Positions 54,994 through 64,000 of a stretch of 64,000 nucleotides of DNA are shown one piece after another. Under the pieces are notes generated by a model. It saw nothing but the letters and a program-made list of their open reading frames with translations, had not been told where the DNA came from and searched no databases. Both the position numbers and the translations under genes were made by a program. The stretch covers positions 30,829,896 to 30,893,895 of the forward strand of contig NC_067206.1 of NCBI RefSeq assembly GCF_026262505.1, read 5' to 3'. The DNA is from Trichomonas vaginalis G3 (Eukaryota; Parabasalia; Trichomonadida; Trichomonadidae). The stretch's first letter is position 1, and every line of letters starts with the position of its first letter.

Positions 54994-56320
54994 CTGAGGA
55001 TAATCTGAGCAGTTTGAGGATAATCTGAGGAGTTTGAGGAGTAGTCTGAGGAGTTTGAGGATAATCTAAGGAGTTTGAGGATGATCTGAGGAGTTTGAGA
55101 ATAATCTGAGGAGTTTGAGGATAATCTAAGGAGTTTGAGGATAATCTGAGGAGTTTGAGGATAATCTGAGGAGTTTGAGAATAATCTGAGGAGTTTGAGG
55201 ATAATCTGAGGAGTTTGAGGATAATCTAAGGAGTTTGAGGATAATCTGAGGAGTTTGAGGAGTAGTCTGAGGAGTTTGAGGATAATCTGAGGAGTTTGAG
55301 GATAATCTGAGGAGTTTGAGGATGATCTGAGGAGTTTGAGAATAATCTGAGGAGTTTGAGGATAATCTGAGGAGTTTGAGGATAATCTGAGGAGTTTGAG
55401 GATAATCTGAGGAGTTTGAGGATGATCTGAGGAGTTTGAGAATAATCTGAGGAGTTTGAGGATAATCTGAGGAGTTTGAGGATGATCTGAGGAGTTTGAG
55501 GATAATCTGAGGAGTTTGAGGATGATCTGAGGAGTTTGAGAATAATCTGAGGAGTTTGAGGATAATCTGAGGAGTTTGAGGATGATCTGAGGAGTTTGAG
55601 GATAATCTGAGGAGTTTGAGGATAATCTAAGGAGTTTGAGGATAATCTGAGGAGTTTGAGGAGTAGTCTGAGGAGTTTGAGGATAATCTGAGGAGTTTGA
55701 GGATAATCTGAGGAGTTTGAGGATAATCTGAGGAGTTTGAGGATGATCTGAGGAGTTTGAGGATAATCTGAGGAGTTTGAGGATGATCTGAGGAGTTTGA
55801 GGATAATCTGAGGAGGAGTCTGAGGATTAGACCGAGGAGTAGTCTGAGGAGTTTGAGGATAATCTGAGGAGGAGTCTGCGGATAATCTGAGGAGTAGTTT
55901 CAGGAGTAGTCTGAGGACTAGTCTCAGGACTAGTCTGATGAGGAGGACTCTAAGGAGTAGTCTGAAGAGTAGTCTCAGGAGGAAGATCTGAGGAGGAGTC
56001 TTATGAGGAAGATCTGAGGACTAGTCTGATGAGGATGACTCTAAGGAGTAGTCTGAAGAGTAGTCTCAAGAGGAAGATCTGAGGAGGAGTCTTATGAGGA
56101 AGATCTGAGGACTAGTCTGATGAGGATGACTCTAAGGAGTAGTCTGAAGAGTAGTCTCAGGAGGAAGATCTGAGGAGGAGTCTTATGAGGAAGATCTGAG
56201 GAGTAGTCTGATGAGGAGGGGTCTAAGGAGTAGTCTGAGGATGATGAGTAATCTGATAAGGAGTAGTCTGAGGATGATCTGAGGATAACCTGATGACTAG
56301 TCTAGGAGTGGTCTAATAAA
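54994..56320. repeat. 20-bp minisatellite, about 41 good copies plus a degenerate part
   Basis: The unit CTGAGGAGTTTGAGGATAAT is repeated in perfect 20-bp register from about 54994 to 55815. Variant positions are GATAATCT, GATGATCT, AATAATCT and GAGTAGTCT. From about 55815 to 56320 it becomes irregular, with a higher-order unit of about 70-90 bp (GACTAGTCTGATGAGGA...GGAGGAGTCTTATGAGGAAG) seen about three times. It carries a TGA in nearly every unit and 20 is not a multiple of 3, so it is not coding. Confidence 0.95.
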
Positions 56321-57148
56321 AATGTAAAATATTTTCAAAGAAAAAATTCTATGAATTTTATATTTTAATTCTTAGCATTATACTGAATCAAATAAACATA
56401 AATATCAAAATTTGAAATTGAACACGCCAAAAAATTGATAATCCACATTCAATATTTTGTAAGTGGCGTACATTTTGAATACTCGCCATACGCCTTAGAG
56501 TTCTCAATTTTGAATTCGCCTTTATTTGGGCGACCTCAGAAAAATACGCCATTAAGAAAATATTGTATGAGATTTTAAATTTGAACACGCTCTACCTTAA
56601 GGAATTAAATTTATTAAGATATATTTATATATAATAAACGATTACTTAAAAAAAAGTATTTCATCGCTTATGTAAGTTCAAAAAAATCACGAAAATAAAA
56701 AAATCAAGATTAAAATTTTATTTTTAATTTTTGAATTTCTCAAATGGCGAAATTTTTGGGCGAACAAAAAAATGTACGCCCGGTCAAATGGCGTGTTTAA
56801 CGCATCCCTATTTCATATTTTCCATTCAAAAAAAAATTCTAACTTGAAAAAAATAAAAATAATTTAAACAATCTTCACCTTAATTTTATAAGAAATTTCA
56901 AAAATCAAAGCAAATTCCTCCTAAAGAATCTTACAATGCTTAACTATCTACGAGCTTTTACGCAAGAATAATATCAAAAAACCAATTTTATTCAATATTG
57001 ATTTCCCGAAATCTTTAAAGATAACAGAAACTTCTTGCCTAAACAATCATACCAGTAAAAATAAGATGCGATATTTAAACAAACAATACAAACAAAGATT
57101 TTTAGTAAAAAATAAAAATAAATCAAGAGAAAATAAGAAGGGTATACC
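56321..57148. other. Intergenic
   Basis: AT-rich. Words AACACGCCA (near 56420) and TGGCGTGTT (near 56790) form a weak inverted pair that might mark an old element of about 370 bp. No gene seen. Confidence 0.45.
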
Positions 57149-60100
57149 TTAAGGATTAGCATTATTTTGATTACCATTGATGTTTTTGATCAACTTTTTG
57201 ATTACATTCTTCAGCATCAAATCTTTTTCAAAAGATTTTGTTGCAATTTCAATAACTTGACGATTGATCAGCGTCTTTCTTGATTTCTTGTATTTAGAAA
57301 GGGAAAGAACTATTCGTAAGCTTTGTTCTCTAATATCGTCATTATTATCAGCAAAATACTGAACGAAATCATCGATGGCATACAGAATGTCATGTGAATA
57401 CGTTTTCGAAAGAATATAGTCAATTGTCTGAAGCAAAGACAGTTTGATAGAAGATTTTCCTTTTTCCATCTTTCGAATCAAGATTTTAAAGAAATCAACA
57501 GATTCTAAAGAATCTTTAAACTCATTGTCAATGTCCAAAGCATTGAAAATATGTGGTAATGTCGATGCAGAACGTTTTGAATTATATTTAAGGATAGAAA
57601 CAAGGAAAGGTGGCAATTCAGGGGCATGAACAATCAATTTACAACATTCATTGTGTTCTAGGATCCTTAGTAATATTGTAATTGAAGAATTTAAAGTTGG
57701 AAGCTCGTAAAGAAGCCAATTGGTCCTTTCACATAGTTCCATTGCACTGCTTTGCTTCTTTACCAACCTCTGGACAAGAGAAGCAGCGTTTTCTGACTTC
57801 CTGGCAAATTTTATTATTTTGTAAACGAGTTTTGGAACTTTTGGAAGCTTCTTTACAACAAGAAGTAATTGGATACAATATTGGCTGATGTTTTTATCAT
57901 CTAAATCCGAAATAATTTTATCATACGGAAGATTCATCGAAGAATCATAGAAATCAGTGATTGTTTGATATGCTGATATGACTGTATCCTCATTTTGTGA
58001 CAAAATAAATGAAGGAAACAGTTTTTTGCACGAATCAAACCTGGATTCTTTGAAAACAGGGAAATTTCGGAGTAAATCAGCTAAAATTTTCAGAAATTGG
58101 GATCCTTCTTTGATGTCTATGAAGATTTTGTAGTTTTTCAGCATATTATCAAGTAATCCCCACGGATTTTCAATTAAATCAAACTTTTCTGCGAATTTCG
58201 ACATCAGAATCAATGACTTCTTTGGTTTGGCCGCAAACAACCTCGTCATTACTTGTTTGAAGTTCTTTTGGAAAATTTGAGGTTTAATTGTGAAAATATT
58301 GGTCAAAATCATCATGATTGCGTCCAAATAATCAATGTCATCGTAAGGAAGAATGGTTTTGAACGATAATTTATCAAATTCATCACAAATTTCTTCATTT
58401 TTCATGATTGAAGCGACTGTTTCAAGAATTTTCAAGGTTTTTTCCTTGTTTGAACTTTCTCTGATATGATTATGTGCTATTGACAAGAATTTTTTGAGAA
58501 TTTTGATTTCCATTTTTTCATTAATTTTCGAAAGTTCAATTTCAAACAAAGGATGGTTCATATCCTTGATGACATTCAAGTTTATCGTGGATTTAGAGGC
58601 GTAATAAGGAGAATTTACATTTGCAAAGATTTTCTCAGCTTCTAAGTCTTCATCATCGATATTTCGACTCTTTACAAGATTAATTGCAGGTGTTCTGATA
58701 GAAGGTGCTATTTCTCGGTCAGATTCTGAATATTCGTAATAATATTCGAACATTTCTGGCGCTTTTTGCCGGGATTGCTTTGGTTTCTTTGGTTTGTGTA
58801 TGTAGACTTCTTCTTCGCTTTCAGAATTATCAAATGGTAAAGAAACAACATTTTTTGAAGGAAATTTCGCAATTCCAGTCAGTTTTGTAGGTTTGTTTGT
58901 ATCAGGATCGGAACTGTTTGAATAGGAAATGTTCGATTTTAATCTGTATTGACGACTCGAAGAATAATTTGAATTTAAACTTTTCTTTGACTTTATTTTT
59001 GAATCTAGCTCGAATATCTTAGGTTTCAAGGCATCAGAATCAAGTGTGAATTGAATCTTCTTGTTCTGATTCAAGATTTTTTCTTCACTCTCTTCTGATT
59101 CAGATTCTATGATTTCTGGCTCTTTTTCTGTAGTTTTTGACTTGATATTTGACTTATTCTCTTCTTTAGGAGGTTCTTTTTCCCTTGGTTTATGGATATA
59201 AACGGGTGGTTCTGCAATAAAATTTTCATTTTTCTCAAAAGGAATCGTTCTGACTTTAGAAGTCTTTTCATCCGTTTTTCTGTATATTTCTGGTTTCGCT
59301 CGTATATACATTGTCCTTATTTCGATAGATTCAGCAAATTCTTTAATTTCCTCTTGATTCGTATCAGGAAATGCAACTTTTCCTGTAGCAAACATCTCGT
59401 AGATCAATGAGAAAGGCGGCCGAACAAACAAATTCTCCGACCAACAGTCAGAAATTAATCTTTTCAAATTTGGCGGACAATTGTAAGGAATCGGCTCTCT
59501 TTTGCCTTTAATAATCATTACATTGAAATCTTCGGGAGAAGCATCGAAAAACGGCACTTTTTGAGTTAACATTTGAAATAAAATTACTCCGTATGAATAA
59601 ACATCGCATTTCTCGTCGTAAGCGACTCCATTTTGGATAACTTCTGGAGCCATGTAATATCTCGTTCCAATTTTGTGAGTTGGAGTCGAAGGTTTATCAA
59701 ATTCTCTTGTTAGGCCAAAATCGCAGATTTTTGGTAGAAAATCGTTGTCGAGTATAACATTATCTGGTTTAAGATCACGATGCATTAGTTTTTGTGCATG
59801 AAAGAACGACATTCCGCTTGCAATTCCCATTGCAATTTTTGTGAGTGTTGTGCCTGTTCTTTTACTCTGAAATTGCTTGTCATGTATGAATTCTCTTAAA
59901 TTTGCGTTAGAAATGTACTCTGTGACAATGATATACGGTGGAGCATTAGAAAATCCAATTAAACCAAGGAGAAATGGGTGTTGACATCTATATAATGCAC
60001 ACACTTCTGATACAAATCGACGTTCAAGTGCTTCTGTCATTTCAACCTTACAAACTTTGACGGCAACTTTTTGATTTCGAAAATAGCCTTCTTTCACAAC

Positions 60101-60208
60101 TCCAAATGCACCAGAATTGATTGACCTTTTGATTACTACATCTGTGTTTTTAATCAAAAATGGTTTGAGCTCCTTAGGAAATTCTAAAACCCAATACTTT
60201 TTCGTCAT
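57149..60208 (-). CDS. Protein kinase (TKL-like) with long C-terminal helical-repeat-like region (1019 aa)
   Basis: Kinase domain at residues about 22-275. The glycine loop is INSGAFG (first Gly replaced by Asn31). Catalytic residues are all present: K51 (VAVK), E68, HRDLKPDN (143-150) with D145, DFG at 163-165 and APE at 187-189, so it is probably active. Motifs such as GTRYYMAPE, CDVYSYGVILFQML and the DCW-RPP region (LISDCWSENLFVRPPF) fit the large tyrosine-kinase-like group of trichomonads, which phosphorylates Ser/Thr. Residues 300-550 are a charged, low-complexity linker. Residues 560-1010 are a leucine-rich all-helical region resembling ARM/HEAT repeats (NILRILEHN-type helices), a likely partner-binding part. 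No membrane segment or clear initiator was found. The stop has no TAAA. Confidence 0.92.
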   Translation of the reverse strand: MTKKYWVLEFPKELKPFLIKNTDVVIKRSINSGAFGVVKEGYFRNQKVAVKVCKVEMTEALERRFVSEVCALYRCQHPFLLGLIGFSNAPPYIIVTEYISNANLREFIHDKQFQSKRTGTTLTKIAMGIASGMSFFHAQKLMHRDLKPDNVILDNDFLPKICDFGLTREFDKPSTPTHKIGTRYYMAPEVIQNGVAYDEKCDVYSYGVILFQMLTQKVPFFDASPEDFNVMIIKGKREPIPYNCPPNLKRLISDCWSENLFVRPPFSLIYEMFATGKVAFPDTNQEEIKEFAESIEIRTMYIRAKPEIYRKTDEKTSKVRTIPFEKNENFIAEPPVYIHKPREKEPPKEENKSNIKSKTTEKEPEIIESESEESEEKILNQNKKIQFTLDSDALKPKIFELDSKIKSKKSLNSNYSSSRQYRLKSNISYSNSSDPDTNKPTKLTGIAKFPSKNVVSLPFDNSESEEEVYIHKPKKPKQSRQKAPEMFEYYYEYSESDREIAPSIRTPAINLVKSRNIDDEDLEAEKIFANVNSPYYASKSTINLNVIKDMNHPLFEIELSKINEKMEIKILKKFLSIAHNHIRESSNKEKTLKILETVASIMKNEEICDEFDKLSFKTILPYDDIDYLDAIMMILTNIFTIKPQIFQKNFKQVMTRLFAAKPKKSLILMSKFAEKFDLIENPWGLLDNMLKNYKIFIDIKEGSQFLKILADLLRNFPVFKESRFDSCKKLFPSFILSQNEDTVISAYQTITDFYDSSMNLPYDKIISDLDDKNISQYCIQLLLVVKKLPKVPKLVYKIIKFARKSENAASLVQRLVKKQSSAMELCERTNWLLYELPTLNSSITILLRILEHNECCKLIVHAPELPPFLVSILKYNSKRSASTLPHIFNALDIDNEFKDSLESVDFFKILIRKMEKGKSSIKLSLLQTIDYILSKTYSHDILYAIDDFVQYFADNNDDIREQSLRIVLSLSKYKKSRKTLINRQVIEIATKSFEKDLMLKNVIKKLIKNINGNQNNANP

Positions 60209-60619
60209 AGAAGCTGTCAGTTTTTGGAATTGATAGTCGCACGCAAATTTCAGTAAATTTGGAATTTATATCTAGATATGTGACTAGTAATACATTTTAA
60301 ATATGTGCTATGACGACAAAATTATAGCAATCTGCGATAAATTTTTTTTGATCGTTTTTTATAATTTAGAAAAGTGTCAGTCTTAGATCTTTCAATCTCT
60401 GAATTTTAGCGAAATTTCATCTAAAATACCAAAATTTGAAATTGAGAGTTCTGTTGATTATCCACTCATGTAACGCACAATATTTTATCAGCAAATTGAA
60501 ATCATTTTGCATTACGGAGTTCTTTCATAATTAATTGCTACATAACGGCTTCAAATCAATATTTTTAATGTCAGCCGTTGAAGATATATCGTTATTGTGA
60601 GCTCATTTGATAATATACA
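60209..60619. other. Intergenic upstream of the kinase
   Basis: AT-rich. The nearest match to the initiator (TCACA at 60283-60279) is 73 nt from the ATG, farther than usual. No gene seen. Confidence 0.5.
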
Positions 60620-60675
60620 ATATATTTCGGAGTAGGGGTAATTTTAGCTAAAAGTGACGCGCCTGTAAAAAGTGA

Positions 60676-60908
60676 CACACCCGTGAAGGGTGTGATTACC
60701 GATCGGTAATTTCGACAGTTTAGAATTTAAAATTTTTTATGGAACTGTTGCGAGTTTCATAAAGAATTTAAGGAATATAAGCAAAGATTTGAATCAAAAT
60801 CTTAGACCTAAGCCGCTCGATTCGCTCGCGGCTTCCGCGAATTACAGATCAGCAAAGATTTGAATCAAAATCTTCGAACTAAGCCGATCGCTTCGCTCGC
60901 GGCTTTCT
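60676..60908. repeat. Hairpins, 16-bp palindrome and GC-rich direct repeat
   Basis: Hairpin CACACCC-gtgaa-GGGTGTG (60676-60694). Perfect palindrome ATTACCGATCGGTAAT (60695-60710). Two direct copies of about 55 bp (from about 60780 and 60852) begin GCAAAGATTTGAATC, and each ends in a GC-rich hairpin (AAGCCG...CGCTCGCGGCTT). Confidence 0.85.
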
Positions 60909-61006
60909 TTATTATTTTAAATTTGCATATTTCCATCAAAAGTTCATAAGGTAAAAAATTTCGTTTATTTTTACTAAGAAAAAAAAGGTTTTTGATAATA
61001 AATTTA

Positions 61007-61359
61007 TTTTATTTCGAAAAAGTAGCAATAATCGTAAAAGGGTATTGATAGGCTTGCTAAAGTAACTAATTTTAGCTGTCAAATACTTTTGTATTTTGAA
61101 GTAAATTAGTATAAATTTGTTTTTACTTTTATTTCGAAAAAGTAGCAATAATCGTAAAAGGGTATTGATAGGCTTGCTAAAGTAACTAATTTTAGCTGTC
61201 AAATACTTTTGTATTTTGAAGTAAATTAGTATAAATTTGTTTTTACTTTTATTTCGAAAAAGTAGCAATAATCGTAAAAGGGTATTGATAGGCTTGCTAA
61301 AGTAACTAATTTTAGCTGTCAAATACTTTTGTATTTTGAAGTAAATTAGTATAAATTTG
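61007..61359. repeat. 120-bp tandem repeat, 3 copies
   Basis: Three practically identical 120-bp units (for example AGTAGCAATAATCGTAAAAG at 61021, 61141 and 61261). A 128-codon frame on the minus strand exists only because 120 is a multiple of 3. Confidence 0.95.
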
Positions 61360-61400
61360 ATATTATTTTAACTCCCTTTGAAAACCTCAATTTTCCATAC

Positions 61401-61462
61401 AGAGGGAACGGGAATAGCATCCAATATTCCCTGAGAATGGTTGCGCATTCTCAGTTCCCTCT
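61401..61462 (+). other. Perfect three-way-junction (T-shaped) inverted repeat
   Basis: The outer stem AGAGGGAAC (61401-61409) pairs with GTTCCCTCT (61454-61462). Inside are two perfect 7-bp hairpins: GGGAATA/TATTCCC (61410-61416, 61425-61431) and GAGAATG/CATTCTC (61433-61439, 61446-61452). Only one unpaired base lies between the hairpins and one before the closing stem. Confidence 0.85.
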
Positions 61463-61559
61463 ATATTTCGAACGAAGCTCTCATCGGTCTTTTTTTTAAT
61501 ACTAAACGTTTTTTCCCCCTGTCACTTTTAGCTAAAATTTGGGTTTGCCATATATTTCG

Positions 61560-61932
61560 TTGTTCAGTAAATCATGTATAAATATTAATACCAATGTTTA
61601 CATTTTGAAAAGATCTTTTTTATAATAATTATAAAATTATATCAAATTCAATTGTATTCAGAATTATAAAATTCTTTGCAATATTGTGACATGTGAACCA
61701 CATACTAAACTATTGAGAGTTCAAATAGCATATAAATTTTGTGGGGACAAGTTCACATCAGAGAATACTGAAAAATAGTTGTGGCACTTTTGCATGCGTA
61801 TAAATACCACTGAAAGAGTATTGTGAAACTATTAATATATATATTCACTTTTTAATCATCGTTCTTCCTCTGAAAAAATCAATATTTTGAATCTATGGAT
61901 TTTTAATTTTTTTGACATCTAGTGCTAGTTGA
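61560..61932. other. Intergenic upstream of the last ankyrin gene
   Basis: AT-rich. No gene or repeat seen. Confidence 0.5.
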
Positions 61933-61937
61933 TCATT
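61933..61937 (+). promoter_or_regulatory. Initiator TCATT of the 665-aa ankyrin gene
   Basis: The A at 61935 would start the transcript 6 nt before the ATG at 61941. This decides the start against the upstream TTG at 61929. Confidence 0.65.
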
Positions 61938-61940
61938 TTC

Positions 61941-63938
61941 ATGATTGTTGCTTTAATTCTTCAAAGGACGATTCGCATTAAAGAATATTCATTTCATAAA
62001 AAACTTGAGAATGATTATCAGGATTACATTCATACATGGGATGAAATATACCAAATTAATTCAGATAGCAACATATCAATAGCAAAATTATTCAAAGAAA
62101 TCAAGACTAACTTGATTGACACTGGATATTTTACACCACAAGAGATGATTAAAAAGATAAACAAAGCGAGTGAATCTCGTTTACGTTATCGCCATGCATA
62201 CATAAAGATAATGAATAAATTAGCAAAAGAATATCATTGCGAAAACATGTTAAAAATATCATCACTTTCAGAGTATGATAATCTCATTAAAAATACATAT
62301 CAAGAAGCAATATTAAATGATGACGAAAAATCATTATTGGAATTCATGAAACGTGAACGACTTGATCCCAGTGAATTACTTGCAAATTGTAGTTTAAATG
62401 GAGCAGAAAATTGTTTCAAGTTATTAAGAACAAAATTTAATGCGAGAGTCACTAAAAATTGTGTTGCCAATGCATTTAGAGGAAACAATAAATATATAAT
62501 AAAAGAATGTTTGAAAAAACAGCAGCCTGATTCATCTTCAATGGAAGCTGCAATAGCATCTCATGATATCAGTAATCTTTATCAATTGATTGATGAATAT
62601 CACTTCCAAATTTCAAGTTTCAACTTTCCAATACTTTCCATATGTTATGAATACCAAAATCTTCATGTATTTATTGTTTATTTAATTCGATCTAATGATT
62701 TAGACAGATGTTTAGAATTTTCTCCTGTTTTTCATATTCGATCTCTTTGTAGATGTCTGTATAATAATGGTGGAGACGTTAGAGAATCAGGTCCCGATGA
62801 TGCCACAGCTCTTCAAATTGCAATTTATGAAAATCAAACTGATATTGCAAAAGATTTAATTTCATTTGGAAGTGATATCAAAGCAATGGCTCCAAGAAAT
62901 GGAAATCCAATTATTTTTGCTGTATCTTCAAACAATTCTGAATTGGTGGAGTTACTTATTTCACGTGGAGCTTATGTCAACATTCATGATCCAAGAACTG
63001 AATTTTCACTGCTTCATATTGCAACTATCTTCAGAAATAAAAAAATTATTGAAATCCTAATCAAACATGGTGCATTTGTAAATGAAAATTCGAACAAATT
63101 TGGAGTTACACCTCTTATGTTGGCATCACTTTTGAATTATAAAGATATTGTAAAATTACTTATTTCACGTGGTGAAAGAATAAGCAGAACAGATAATTAT
63201 GGAAATAATGCTCTTGCTTATGCTTTATTGTATAACAATAAAGAATTCATGGAACAAATTCTTAAACGTTTTAACTCAATGTTCCAACATTTTGATTATC
63301 AATTATTTGATTTGGAAAGCAACAACAAAGATATGATCAATCTTCTAATTTCATATGGTGCAAATATCCAAAAACAAAATAAATTTGGAAATTCACCTCT
63401 ACATATAGCGGCATTAATGTCTAATGGCGAAAACACAAAACTTTTAATTTCTCAAGGTGTAGATATAAATTCTGTAAATAATAACGAAGAAACTCCCCTT
63501 GATATCGCTATAATGCGTGGTAAGAGAGAGTTTAACAAAGAGTTTCATGATTTTGAGGAAGAAGACTACCAGAATTTTATTGATTTTTTGGAGAAGAAAA
63601 GTGATATTGTATCTATCTTATTATCGAATGATGGTGTAATATATTCTAACAAGGAGTTCAAAAGCAATGATATCATACATATAATGTTTGACTATTTCTG
63701 GGAAAGATACAAAATCATCTATCCAGGAATAATAACGCTAGTAATCATATTAGGAATTATCTATGGATTGATAAAATTAAATCAATGTTTAACTAATCGC
63801 TTTATTAAGTTGATAATAAGATCTTTACAATGGATAATTATTGGAATTAATTTTGTTTTACCAATGTTTTACCTCCCACTTTCGATTTATGCGCATTATT
63901 ATAGGTTAGATATTTTTTTGGGATTAAAAATATTATAA
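61941..63938 (+). CDS. Ankyrin-repeat protein with C-terminal membrane segments (665 aa)
   Basis: The N-terminus (about 15-290) matches the region typical of the large trichomonad ankyrin family annotated with DUF3447: motifs KLFKEIKTNLIDTGYFTP, RLRYRHAYIKIMNKLAKEYH, NGAENCFKLLRTKFNARVTK and EFSPVFHIRSLC. Ankyrin repeats follow at about 285-535 (DATALQIAIYENQ, GVTPLMLASLLNYKDIVKLL, GNSPLHIAALMSN). The end has two strong hydrophobic segments (about 592-613 and 624-646), so the protein is probably anchored in a membrane. The segment at residues 1-8 is too short to be a clear signal peptide. Start at the ATG 61941. The stop is TAAAG, within TAAA. Function unknown; family members are thought of as binding scaffolds or surface proteins. 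Confidence 0.9.
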   Translation: MIVALILQRTIRIKEYSFHKKLENDYQDYIHTWDEIYQINSDSNISIAKLFKEIKTNLIDTGYFTPQEMIKKINKASESRLRYRHAYIKIMNKLAKEYHCENMLKISSLSEYDNLIKNTYQEAILNDDEKSLLEFMKRERLDPSELLANCSLNGAENCFKLLRTKFNARVTKNCVANAFRGNNKYIIKECLKKQQPDSSSMEAAIASHDISNLYQLIDEYHFQISSFNFPILSICYEYQNLHVFIVYLIRSNDLDRCLEFSPVFHIRSLCRCLYNNGGDVRESGPDDATALQIAIYENQTDIAKDLISFGSDIKAMAPRNGNPIIFAVSSNNSELVELLISRGAYVNIHDPRTEFSLLHIATIFRNKKIIEILIKHGAFVNENSNKFGVTPLMLASLLNYKDIVKLLISRGERISRTDNYGNNALAYALLYNNKEFMEQILKRFNSMFQHFDYQLFDLESNNKDMINLLISYGANIQKQNKFGNSPLHIAALMSNGENTKLLISQGVDINSVNNNEETPLDIAIMRGKREFNKEFHDFEEEDYQNFIDFLEKKSDIVSILLSNDGVIYSNKEFKSNDIIHIMFDYFWERYKIIYPGIITLVIILGIIYGLIKLNQCLTNRFIKLIIRSLQWIIIGINFVLPMFYLPLSIYAHYYRLDIFLGLKIL

Positions 63939-64000
63939 AGCATCTTATGATTATTCCTTAATATTTTTGTCACCACTTTCTCAATATTAAAAGTAACTCA

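Larger units (their letters stand above)
52447..55008 (+). pseudogene. Protein kinase gene split by a transposon and truncated
   Basis: The first part (52447-52573) encodes a kinase N-lobe start with a glycine loop (LNKGTYGSCYTV). It is interrupted after FVC by the element at 52574-54787. Reading resumes in the same frame at 54796 (KSSNCDNLTERYF, then EAEILSNLNHPNIV with the alpha-C glutamate, and IILEYCSKGSLLDIL at the hinge). It stops at 55008, right where a 20-bp minisatellite begins. The lysine after FVC is in the position of the ATP-binding lysine. The C-lobe (HRD, DFG) is absent. The 9-bp duplication explains the frame restoration. It is a serine/threonine-type kinase relic of uncertain group, and cannot be active. 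Confidence 0.88.
60620..61559. mobile_element. Putative TIR element B with possible 10-bp target duplication
   Basis: An 18-bp inverted repeat ATTTTAGCTAAAAGTGAC lies at 60641-60658, with its complement at 61521-61538. Exactly 11 bp further out on each side, ATATATTTCG occurs on both flanks (60620-60629 and 61550-61559), giving an element of 920 bp. The outer 11 bp of the two ends do not match well, and the flanking repeat is AT-rich, so this is tentative. The interior is unusually rich in hairpins and direct repeats and has no transposase frame. Confidence 0.55.

Noticed and set aside
56400-56810. Possible small TIR element with AACACGCCA ends
   Set aside because: Only about 9 bp of match and no target duplication.
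60936-61322. 128-codon frame on the minus strand
   Set aside because: It is three copies of a 120-bp repeat read in one frame; no independent support.
61929-61940. TTG as start of the last ankyrin gene
   Set aside because: Not a normal eukaryotic start; the initiator TCATT lies between it and the ATG at 61941.

Overview
The window looks like nuclear DNA of a parabasalid protist (Trichomonas/Tritrichomonas type). It is very AT-rich and its genes show no introns. Long intergenic stretches are full of repeats and non-autonomous DNA transposons. Several genes have a TCA(C/T)(A/T) initiator 6-15 nt before the ATG, as known for Trichomonas vaginalis, and several stop codons sit inside a TAAA motif, the short trichomonad 3'-end signal. 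The protein families fit too: ankyrin proteins with the N-terminal region typical of trichomonads, a kinase with a long C-terminal extension, and a protist Piezo channel. I cannot name the species from sequence alone.

Region 1-36690 is a tandem segmental amplification. A cassette recurs four times, the first and last incomplete. It consists of: a short inverted array of a 113-bp repeat; a 405-residue coiled-coil gene (minus strand); a 462-residue coiled-coil plus ankyrin-like gene (minus strand); a 113-bp array in the opposite orientation (about 45, 5 and 47 copies); and a 1.78-kb near-perfect palindrome with a ~305-bp centre. Array, palindrome and inverted array together resemble a foldback-type element whose long inverted ends are built of tandem repeats. 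Cassette 4 has no array or palindrome at its far end. It carries a 1057-bp TIR element with a 7-bp target duplication instead, and then runs into unique sequence.

Region 36690-64000 is single-copy. It holds an ankyrin protein (477 aa), a second member of the 7-bp-TSD element family (1083 bp), a 1952-aa Piezo-type mechanosensitive channel, a NAPE-PLD-like metallo-hydrolase, and a kinase gene split by a 2.2-kb Mutator-like element with a 9-bp target duplication and running into a 20-bp minisatellite. These are followed by a 1019-aa kinase with a C-terminal helical-repeat-like region, a structure-rich 920-bp putative element, and an ankyrin protein with C-terminal membrane segments.

There is no operon-like organisation. 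The genes are independent and mostly on the minus strand. Copy numbers and array lengths depend on correct assembly of near-identical repeats.
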